NCBI GenBank assembly: GCA_027604665.1
Contig: JADGIZ010000615.1
Location: 1-11,105 of the forward strand
DNA length: 11,105 nucleotides
Reading direction: 5' to 3'
From: Polyrhizophydium stewartii
Taxonomy: Eukaryota > Chytridiomycota > Chytridiomycetes > Rhizophydiales
Shown: in pieces, positions 1-7,032 of the stretch
How positions within the stretch are numbered: position 1 is the first letter of the stretch
How the letters are laid out: the number at the start of each line of letters is the position of its first letter
Translations under genes and position numbers: made by a program
The notes under the pieces: model-generated
Told to the model about the DNA's origin: nothing
Seen by the model: only the letters and a program-made list of their open reading frames with translations
Database searches by the model: none

Positions 1-361
1 TGGCAAGACAGCGGCGGGCCGCAGGGGCGGAGGCAGGGGCAGGGGCGCGGGCGCAGCGGCGATGTGCAGCGCAGGCGTGCGTGGCCAGCGGCGGCGGCGG
101 GGAAGACATCGGCGGGTCCGGACAGGCGGCTGCACGCACCATGGGCAGGGCGGCGGACGGCGACTCGAGGTCGTCGCGGCGGCGCTTTGCAGGCGGCGTT
201 GCGGCGGGCGAGGCCGCGAAGGCATAGGCGCCGGGCGCGGAGGCCGCAGCCGCGGCGGCGGCGTGCAGCGGCCACGCAGGCGCGGGCGATGCGGCGGCGG
301 AGGAGGCGAACATTGCGCAAGCTGGCGGAAAGCGCAGGCGCGCTTCGGCGGCGGGTTTCAT
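1..361 (-). CDS. Possible 5' part of a hypothetical gene, runs off the left edge
   Basis: An open frame on the minus strand starts at an ATG at 361 (alternative in-frame ATG at 313) and stays open to the window edge. The predicted N-terminus is Ala/Pro/Ser-rich and contains a basic, NLS-like patch (PPAKRRRDDLE) about 60 residues in. Codons are rich in G/C-ending triplets like those of the confirmed genes. A GTGCGT donor-like site follows an ATG codon near 139, so the coding part may stop there, but no acceptor with a CTGAC motif is visible before the edge. I recognise no domain. Such GC-rich DNA can leave frames open by chance, so this remains weak. If real, its promoter and 5' UTR would lie inside or next to the 13-bp repeat array. 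The overlapping Arg-rich plus-strand frames look like its antisense. Confidence 0.35.
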   Translation of the reverse strand, partial: MKPAAEARLRFPPACAMFASSAAASPAPAWPLHAAAAAAASAPGAYAFAASPAATPPAKRRRDDLESPSAALPMVRAAACPDPPMSSPPPPLATHACAAHRRCARAPAPASAPAARRCLA

Positions 362-376
362 TTCGGGCGGCTCATC

Positions 377-948
377 GGTCTCAGGCGGTGGTCTCGGGCG
401 GTGGTCTCAGGCGGTGGTCTCGGGCTGTGTTCTCGTCGGGCAGCCTCGTCGGTTGGTCTCGTCGGTTGGCCTCGTTCGGCAGTCTCGTCGGTTGGTCTCG
501 ATTGGCAGTCCCGTTCGGCAGTCTCGTTCGGCAGTCTCGTTCGGCAGTCTCGTTGGACGGCCCGGGCACATGGACTCGTCCGACAGTCTCGTCCGACAGT
601 CTCGTCCGACAGTCTCGGCATGTGAACGAGACTGACGGCCCCGGCTTGTGGCCTCGGCTTGTGAACGAGACTGGCGGCCGAGACTTGTGGACTCGGCGTG
701 TGGTCTCGGCATCTAAACGAGAAGGAGGGCCTCGGCTTGTGGCCTCGGCATGTGGCCTCGGCATATGAACCAGAAGGAGGGCCTCAGCTTGCGGCCTCGG
801 CGTGTGATCGAGAGGGAGGGCCGCGGCGTACGAACTGGACATGCGAACTAGACGGACGACCGGGGCATGTGGGCTGGACGGGAGGCCTCGGCGTGCGGAC
901 TCGGTGCACGGCCCTGGTGCACCGCCTCGGCCATCAGGCTTCGGCCAC
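377..948. repeat. 13-bp minisatellite array, 44 units in one register
   Basis: Reading from 377, the DNA divides into exactly 44 consecutive 13-mers with no change of register. Three blocks are visible. At 377-428 the units are GGTCTCRGGCGGT. At 429-623 they are mostly AGTCTCGTTCGGC, AGTCTCGTCCGAC or GGTCTCGTCGGTT, including nearly identical neighbours. At 624-948 GGCCTCGGCTTGT-like units are interleaved with units such as GAACGAGACTGGC (663-675), which are near reverse complements of the second-block unit. These inverted units begin at 624, 663, 715, 767 and 806, giving higher-order groups of 39 or 52 bp. The last units decay and overlap the final codons and stop of the RBM26-like gene (934-948). 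Because 13 is not a multiple of 3 and the unit lacks stops, several frames on both strands are open; I do not read them as genes. Confidence 0.93.
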
Positions 949-3368
949 CGGTGCCTGGGCCCAGGCGAGCCGGACACCTGCGCAAGCGTCGGCGGCGGCT
1001 GCGCTGGCGAGCGCGACCTCGGCCTGCCAGCGCAGCTGGAACTGCGCGGCCGCGCTGCCCGGCCCCGTGCGCTCGAACGCCACGAGACCCGCATGCGCCT
1101 GCGTGCTGCCCAGTCAGCACGCGCACGGCGGCGCCCCACGCGGCTTGCGACTCACCGCAAAGTGCTTGCGCAGCGCCGGCTCGTTGTCGTCGGTCACGCC
1201 CTCGAGCGCGATGCGCGTCGGCCGCTTGTCCAGCGTCAGCGGCCGCACGCCGCCCGCCCCGCGGCCGCGCCCGGCCCACGCGCCTCGGCCACGCCCCGCA
1301 GGCCCCGTAGGCCCCGCAGGCCGCTCCGTCGGGTCTGCGATGCCGAGCTGACGCGCCTGCCGACCCTTTGTCAGCACTGCCATCGCGCCGGGATCACGGT
1401 GCGCCACCCACCTCGCTCTTGAGCGCCTCGAGCTGCGCCTTGAGCGCCGGATCAGCGCCCTCGTCAGCCGTCACCGTGCCCGCGTCGCCCTCGGGCGTTT
1501 CAGCCGCAGCCTTGTCGGCCTCAACGTTCGCTCCCGAGGGAGCAGCGGTCGCTGCGGTGACGTCTGCGGCCGCTGCAGTCGAGGTGGGTGCAGGCGGAGC
1601 AGGCGCAACCGGCGCAGAGGCAGCCGCGGCAGGTGTAGCCGCCGCGGTCGGGGCAGCGGCGGCCGCCCTTGCCTTGGCCTGCTGGGCCTGAGACGCGGCG
1701 TTCTCCATCATCGTCTTGGTGCGCTGAGTCAGCGTCTTCAGGCTCTCCATCAGCGCCTTGCGGTCCTTGGCGCTCATGGTCTTGTCGGTCTGAAGCCGCT
1801 CCATGATGCGCTTCTGCTCCTCGATCTGCTTGGCAATCAGGGCCTCCTGCGTCTTCTTGAACTCGAGCATGATCCTCGTCTTCTCCTGCTGGCGCCGCGC
1901 CTCGTCCTGCTGCGCGGCGAGAGCCAGCGCCTGCTGCTGGGCGGCCTCGGCGTCGCGGGCGGCGTCGCCACCGGCGTGATGCCGCGGGAAGCTGCCGGGC
2001 TTGGCGTAAGCGCCGTAGCCGCCAGCGCCGGTGCCAGATCCGGGCTGGTCGTCGTCTCGCTGGAAAAACACCTTGACAAACCGGTTGCCGAAGATGGCGT
2101 CTGGCGAGCGGAAAGCAGCCACGGCCTCGTCGACGCGCGAGAACTGGATTACGGCGCGGCGGGCGCCTGGGTCGACGTGGATGTTGGTCAGGGTGCCGAA
2201 GGCCTTGAAGAAGCGGTTGATGCTGTCGAGCGTGCACGACTCGGGCGGCACGTTCTGCAGGCACAGCGTGCGCGACTCTGCGCGCGCGCGCGGCGGGCCG
2301 CGGCTGTCGCGGCCGTCGCGGCCGTCGCGCACGGCGGTGATCCGCGGCACGTCCGCGATGGGCGGCGCGGCGGGGCGGGGGGCTGCCGGATGGTCGATCA
2401 GCAGCGCGCCCGGGCCGTGCTCGTACGGGCACGTCTCGCCGCGCATGCAATATCCCTTGTCTGCGAGGCCGCCGCCGTCAGCCATCGCTCACTCGCTCTC
2501 TCCCCCTCCCCCGGCGCACGGGCGGCTCACCGCGGTAGCTGTGGCACTGCCCGCGCGGGCGGCCTGCGGGAGCGGCCCCGCGCGGCGCCCACCCGTCGCG
2601 GTCGCGCCCGCGGTCCAGATCGCGCCCGCGGTCCACGTCGCGGTCGCGGTCGCGGTCGCGTTCATGGTCGCGCGCGAGCCGCCGGTCGTTGCCCGTGCGC
2701 GCGAGCTTGTCGGGCCGCTCGTCGCCGCGCGGCGCCCGCGCGGCCTCGGCGTCGCGCGGCCGCTTGGCCGCCAGCGATGCGTCCATGTGCGAGTCCGCTC
2801 GCTCCGCTGGCGCCGCCGGCGCAACCTCTGCGGGCTCTGCCGCCTCGGCCTTGACAGGCGCCGCCGGCGCTTCGGCCGCCACGGGCGGGGCCGCCGCTGG
2901 GACCGGAACCGGAGCCGGGGCCGGGGCCAGGGCTGCCGCCGCCGCGCCCGCGAACCGCCCGCTGCCGAGAGCCGCGAACAGCCGCTCGACAAACGGCGCC
3001 GTCTCTGCAGGTCCGAATGCGTCAGCCCGCCGCCCGCCGCCCGCTCACACCCGCCCACCGGCCGCTCGCGCCGCACCTTCGGCGAGAAAGTCCTCGAGCT
3101 CTGTCAGGCAGTCGTCCTTGAGCAGCGCCGCCGGCTTGTCGTGCCGGAGCAGCGCAATCACGTAGTCGGCCAGCACGGCCGCATCGGCGTCCGAGCTTGG
3201 CACGGATGCACGGCGCTCGCTGCGTCAGCATCGCCACTGCGGCTGCGGCCGCGGCTGCGTTTCCCAGATGCGTCCGCGCCCGCGCGGCGCCGCCTGGACT
3301 CACATGGCGTCGAGCTCCGCAACCAGAAAGGCCTTGAGCTCCCCCACTGCTTCCTCGCCAAAGATCAT
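934..3368 (-). CDS. RBM26: RBM26/RBM27-like RNA-binding protein (PWI-like, CCCH, two RRMs)
   Basis: Six exons on the minus strand: 3304-3368, 3077-3195, 2531-3004, 1412-2460, 1156-1356 and 934-1098, giving 690 aa. Phases agree at every junction. Residues 1-78 form the PWI-like helical domain (LADYVIALLRHDK, then DFLAEETAPFVERLF). An Arg-Asp repeat tract follows. The C-x8-C-x5-C-x3-H finger (C215, C224, C230, H234) is completed only by splicing the 2461-2530 intron. RRM1 lies at about 283-354 (RTLCLQNVPP, then AVIQFSRVDEA), a long charged coiled coil at about 388-486, and RRM2 at about 614-683 (RPTRIALEGV, then QFQLRWQAEVALA and RLAW). This order is specific to the RBM26/27 family; the fission-yeast relative is Rmn1. 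Family members work in the nucleus with the exosome-targeting machinery on polyadenylated RNA. The start matches the family N-terminus. The last six or so residues fall in the degenerate end of the 13-bp array. Confidence 0.93.
2596..2670 (-). repeat. Arg-Asp coding repeat tract inside the RBM26-like gene
   Basis: Tandem 6-bp units (plus strand CGGTCG) and two larger copies of GATCGCGCCCGCGGTC-like sequence encode alternating RD, RDRD and DRGRD dipeptides just before the CCCH finger. Such RD/RS-like tracts are common in nuclear RNA-binding proteins. The tract is low-complexity and probably variable in length. Confidence 0.85.
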
Positions 3369-3687
3369 GGGCGCGCTGCCGTGCGGCCGCCGTGCGAGGC
3401 CCAGGTGCCCGCGTGTGCGCATGCCAACGAACGGGCCTGCGTCAGCTCCCGTACCAGCGCACGCACATGCACGCCGCAGCCGCCACCGCAGCCGCTGTCG
3501 CTGCGGCCGCGGGCGTGCGCAACCGCAGCCTGGTGCGGCCCACGTTTGCTCCTCGTGAGGGAAATCACAAAGGCCAGAAGCGAGCCCACATCATCGACCG
3601 CCGTGTCCAATGTCGCTGAGCGCATCGCCTGCATCGCATCCTCTGGCTCTCCCCCTCCCCGCCCGAGTAAGAGTCCGAATCTCCACT
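3369..3687. other. Intergenic region between the SPF45-like and RBM26-like genes
   Basis: This 319-bp stretch lies between the stop of the SPF45-like gene and the start of the RBM26-like gene, both on the minus strand. It should hold the 3' end of the first and the promoter and 5' UTR of the second. A minus-strand frame near 3635-3530 reads MQAMRSATLDTAVDD followed by a short hydrophobic run, but it has no recognisable family, no convincing exon partner and no homology I can name. A GTGCGT donor-like site and a GCTGACGCAG motif near 3440-3470 could belong to a 5' UTR intron of the RBM26-like gene. I see no RNA gene here. Confidence 0.6.
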
Positions 3688-4995
3688 TCATTCCAGCTGA
3701 CGCTGCTGCCAGCGCTCGGCTGAGAAGAACGACGCCGCAACCCGCCGGCCACCAAAGAACCGCCCATTCATCTCCTCTTGGGCTTGCAGCAGACGCAGCA
3801 CCAGTCCAGCATCGTGTTAGCGCTTTTGGATGGAGCCACACGCTCCCACCACCGCGGCGCTCACCCGTGATGGCACCCTCGAGCGTCTCGAACTCGACAA
3901 AGACGCGGACGGCCTCGCTGTCCGGCACGCTTGGATCCTTGGACTCGTGCGCGACGCACAGCAGCACGCTGCCAAACCTTGCGCATTCTTCCTGCGTCTC
4001 GACGCAGAGTTCCTCGTCCGCCTCGTCGCGGCCAACCAGGTTCGTCAGGACCACGATCCGCGTCTCGCCCGTCTCGGGCATCGCCTCCACCGGCGTCCCG
4101 CGGAACTCCTCGACAAGAGGCGCTGGTGCACCTGCGCCTTGACTCATGCGGAGCCGCCGCAGATACGCTTCCTCGCCGGTGACGTCCGCCGCCTGCATCG
4201 TGGTCGCCCTCATCACGGGTGTCTGCACAGAGGCCGCCTGCACAGAGGCCGCCGCATGTTCAAGAGTCGGTCCAGACCCCTGCATCGGCGACCTCTCAGC
4301 CGCCGAGCCGCCCGCCGCGCGCCAGGGATCGCCCACCGCCTGAGGCGCATGCTGCCGTCTTGCCTCGCGGCGTAGCCTGCGGAGCTGGCGCTGGCACGCC
4401 AGGAACTCGTTGGGCCGCGATGGGTCTGCATCGTGCCGGGCACCGTCAGCAACGAGGTCGACTCTGCCCGCCGAATCCCACGAGTGCTGACCATACTCGC
4501 CCAGCAGGCCGGCGGCCATCAGGATCTGCTCTGCCTGCCTCGACAGCGGTCTCGCAGTTGCCTGTGTCGCGGGCGCCGTTGCCGCCGCGGCCTGGGCGGT
4601 CGCTGCTGCCGGTGTAGCTGCCGGGGCTGCTGCAGCCGACGTCGCTTGGGGTGAGGGAGCAGGCGGTTTGGCCGTGGGCGGCGCCGAGAAGGGCTTCTTG
4701 GAGAGGGCGGCTGCGCCAGCGGCAGGCCGACCGCGCACGGCAGGCTGCGGCCGTCGGCGGATGGGCACGAACATGTTGGTGGAGCCCCATTGTGCTGCCG
4801 GGCGTCGCCGAGTCAGCACTCGCCCGCTGCATGCGAGGGTGTTTGCGTCGCACCCTGCCCGCTCCTGGCCGGCTGAGAGGGGGCCTGCTGGGGGGCCTGC
4901 TGCGACTGCTGCGTGGGCGGAGCACCGGCCGGCGGCTGCTCGCCGCCCGCCCCGCCTGCGGCCGACTCGCCAAAGACGGCATAGAGCCCAGACAT
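3688..4995 (-). CDS. RBM17: SPF45/RBM17-like splicing factor (UHM), no G-patch
   Basis: Exons 4854-4995, 4492-4794, 3865-4425 and 3688-3782 (minus) give 366 aa. The start MSGLYAVFG resembles family N-termini, as does the WGSTNM element at about 50-55. Splicing 4426-4491 restores EYDPSRPNEF (147-156), a hallmark of SPF45/DRT111. The conserved GEEAYLRRLRMS lies at 232-243. The C-terminal UHM (about 269-366) has TRIVVLTNLVGRDEADEEL, an acidic helix, EAVRVFVEFE and, after the last intron, NGRFFGGRRV, whose R-x-F (R343-F345) is the motif UHMs use to bind ULM tryptophans of SF3b155, U2AF65 and SF1. Family role: alternative 3' splice-site choice. The G-patch normally found between GEEAY and the UHM is missing. 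A further 57-nt in-frame intron starting GTGGGC and ending ATGCAG (about 4306-4362) is possible and would give 347 aa. Confidence 0.92.
4223..4252 (-). repeat. Perfect 15-bp tandem duplication in SPF45-like exon 3
   Basis: Plus-strand CTGCACAGAGGCCGC occurs at 4223-4237 and again at 4238-4252. It encodes AASVQ twice in the poorly conserved linker before GEEAY. This looks like a recent in-frame duplication. Confidence 0.9.
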
Positions 4996-5034
4996 GGCTG
5001 GCGCTCAGATGCGCAGTTGCCCGCAAACCCCGAG
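4996..5034. promoter_or_regulatory. 39-bp divergent spacer between SPF45-like and METTL2-like start codons
   Basis: Both start codons are well placed by family N-termini: MSGLYAVFG on the minus strand and MDERQ leading to EFGTRKL on the plus strand. Only 39 bp lie between them, with no TATA-like element. Either the genes share a very small bidirectional promoter or their 5' UTRs and promoters overlap the neighbouring coding sequence. The role is inferred from position alone. Confidence 0.5.
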
Positions 5035-6325
5035 ATGGACGAAAGACAGCCCAAAACCACGTCGTCGCTGAGCGAGTTCGGCACCCGCAAGCTCGAGAAC
5101 GAGGACGAAGTATTCGACCACAACGCATGGTGCGGGCTCGCCGCAGGGCCGCCGTGCATGCCCTCTGCCCGCGCTGTGATGCCAACGCACGCGCCGGTCG
5201 CGCAGGGACAACGTCGAGTGGACCCAAGACCAAGAAGCCGGGGCGCAGGCGCTCATTGCCAAGCAGTTCGAGACGCAGGTCGACGAGGCCCAGCGCGGTG
5301 CGTGAGTGCAAGCATGCGCCGCGCACAAGACGGGCGACCGTCGCGGCACGCTGGCTCATGCCCGCGCACAGAGACGCTCGAGGCCAACGCGGCGGGGTAC
5401 TGGGACGCCTTCTACGCCAAGAATGCAAACCGCTTCTTCAAGGACCGGCACTGGCTGCGGCTCGAGTTCCCCGAGCTGTTTGAGCAGCTCAACAAGAGCG
5501 CAGAGCAGGTTCGCCGGATGCCTGCTCTCTGGTCGGCGGACGGCGCTGTGCCTGACACCAGCGGGGCATGCAGAAAACCCGGTTCGTGCTGTGGGAGATC
5601 GGCTGCGGGGCGGGCAACACCGTCTTTCCGTTCCTGCAGGAGGCTGCCGAGGCCGATGTGATGGTGTACGCCAGCGACTACTCGAGCGAGGCAATCAGCG
5701 TCGTCAAGGTGGGCTTGCCGGCGTTTGGATCTTGCCGGCCGGTTTCCAGGCTGATGCAACGCCTCTCGCAGAGCAACGACCTGTACGACGAATCGCGATG
5801 CAAGGCCTTTGTGCATGGTGCGCAACCAGCTGCCTGCCCTTGCCTCTGCCGGTCCGGCTGGGTGCTCACAGTCCAGCTGCGTCGCAACTTGTGTCGGCAG
5901 ACATCACGTCGCCGGATCTGCCCGCGCACATCGAGCCCGGCACGGTCGACATCATCACATGCATCTTTGTCCTTTCGGCAATCCACCCGTCAACGTGGGA
6001 CCGTGCGGTGCGCAACCTGCACGCCATGCTCAAGCCGGGCGGCGTTGTTCTGTTCCGCGACTACGGCCGCTACGACCTCGCTCAGCTGCGCTTCAAAAAG
6101 GGCCGCCTGCTCGAGGACAACTTTTACATGCGAGGCGACGGCACCCGGGTCTACTTCTTCACCAACGACGAGCTCGCCCGCATGTTCGCCCAGTTCGAGA
6201 TCCTCCAGAATGGACACGACCGCAGGCTGCTGATCAACCGCACGCGCAAGCTCAAGATGTACCGCTCGTGGGTGCAAGCCAAGCTGCGCAAGCCGCTCGA
6301 CTCTCCAGCGCCCGCGGCGCCGTGA
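5035..6325 (+). CDS. METTL2: METTL2/Trm140-type tRNA m3C32 methyltransferase
   Basis: Six exons, 5035-5129, 5206-5297, 5372-5508, 5574-5708, 5772-5817 and 5901-6325, give 309 aa in consistent phase. The N-terminal FGTRKL and VFDHNAWDNVEW elements, the second joined across an intron, mark the METTL2/Trm140 branch rather than METTL6. Next come YWDAFYAKN and FFKDRHWL, the SAM-binding motif I WEIGCGAGN (115-123), the acidic ASDYSSEAI strand, FVLSAIHP, LKPGGVVLFRDYGRYDLAQL and DGTRVYFFTNDE. The family methylates cytosine 32 to 3-methylcytidine in the anticodon loop of tRNA-Thr, with tRNA-Arg added in animals. The protein is shorter than human METTL2 because the divergent insert between FFKDRHWL and motif I is small. 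The donor of the third intron is weak (GTTCGC). The stop is 55 bp before the Sws1 start. Confidence 0.95.
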
Positions 6326-6380
6326 GGCGTGCGGAGAAATGAAGACGTGTCCGAAAGCGCCGGACACGCTTTGCCGCCAA

Positions 6381-6956
6381 ATGCGCATCGAGGTCGGCGA
6401 CGGCGCCGAGCCGCTGAGCGACAGCGACCTGCACAGGTATGCTGCGGCAGCGGCGCATGCGGCGGAAGGGGGCGTGCGGCCAACGGCAGCTCACTCGGCG
6501 ACCCGCCAAGCATTGCGTTCCTGTTTGGCGAAGGCACGGCGCTCGAGGCCTTTGCCATGGTCGATGGCGGGCAAGGTAAGGTGCTCGGCGCTCGCTGCCC
6601 CGCCGCCGCCGCCTGGCTCACACGCCGGCGCTACCGCCCCGCTCCCACCCGCCGCAGTCATACGAATCGCCGCGCACGACGACCCCGTGGGCCGCAGCGT
6701 GGTGCAGATCACCGAGACGTCCGGTCGAGCTGTCCTGTGTCTGCCGGCTCAGGACTTTTGCTGGTGCGGCATGCCCCGCTGCGCACACCTGCTCGCGGCT
6801 GCGCTTGCCGTGCGCACGCAGCGCATCACCAACCGCTGGGTCGACGCCGACGCCCTGACAGCGCTGATCGTCGCGGCCATGCCTGAGGCCGACACATCGC
6901 GTGAGCCGGCCCCGGCTGGCACGCGGGCACGGGCGGACATTGCAACACAAAAGTGA
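6381..6956 (+). CDS. ZSWIM7: Sws1/ZSWIM7-like SWIM-domain recombination factor
   Basis: Exons 6381-6436, 6511-6575 and 6658-6956 give 139 aa, close to the 140 aa of human ZSWIM7. An in-frame ATG at 6339 would add 14 residues. Choosing the AAG acceptor at 6510, 17 nt after a CTCAC motif, gives LSDSDLHSIAFLFG, which lines up without gaps with the family sequence ending FLFG; an alternative CAG at 6489 would add seven residues. The second junction gives GGQVIRI. Then come ITETSGRAVLCL and the SWIM zinc motif C75-x-C77-x4-C82-x-H84. Sws1 pairs with a Rad51 paralogue (SWSAP1 or Rdl1/Rlp1) in the Shu complex and stabilises Rad51 filaments during homologous recombination. The four-residue CxC-to-CxH spacing is unusually short. 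The gene lies on the same strand directly behind the METTL2-like gene and is convergent with AIF (76 bp gap). Confidence 0.9.
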   Translation: MRIEVGDGAEPLSDSDLHRYAAAAAHAAEGGVRPTAAHSATRQALRSCLAKARRSRPLPWSMAGKVRCSALAAPPPPPGSHAGATAPLPPAAVIRIAAHDDPVGRSVVQITETSGRAVLCLPAQDFCWCGMPRCAHLLAAALAVRTQRITNRWVDADALTALIVAAMPEADTSREPAPAGTRARADIATQK

Positions 6957-7032
6957 CTGTTGATTTTGGTTCGGACACGATGCGCGAGCGCCTTGCACAT
7001 GCCGGGAGCGGGCGGACACGCCAAGAGCCCCA

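Noticed and set aside
377..948. CRISPR array
   Set aside because: There are no unique spacers, the units are contiguous 13-mers, and the surrounding genes are spliced eukaryotic genes.
381..1139. A minus-strand repetitive protein with 13-residue periodicity
   Set aside because: The periodicity is explained by the 13-bp DNA repeat, and other frames in the same region are equally open.
2031..4142. A plus-strand open frame of about 700 codons
   Set aside because: It is antisense to the RBM26-like and SPF45-like exons, is Arg/Ala/Pro low-complexity, and has no domain; it is a by-product of high GC.
3365..5428. A single long minus-strand frame covering most of the SPF45 gene
   Set aside because: It reads through introns that happen to lack stops in that frame and misses the true first and last exons; the spliced model restores conserved motifs at each junction.
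6437..6489. Sws1 first-intron acceptor at CAG 6489
   Set aside because: It lacks a good branch motif and inserts seven extra residues before the conserved FLFG; the AAG at 6510 has CTCAC 17 nt upstream and aligns without gaps. It is kept only as an alternative.
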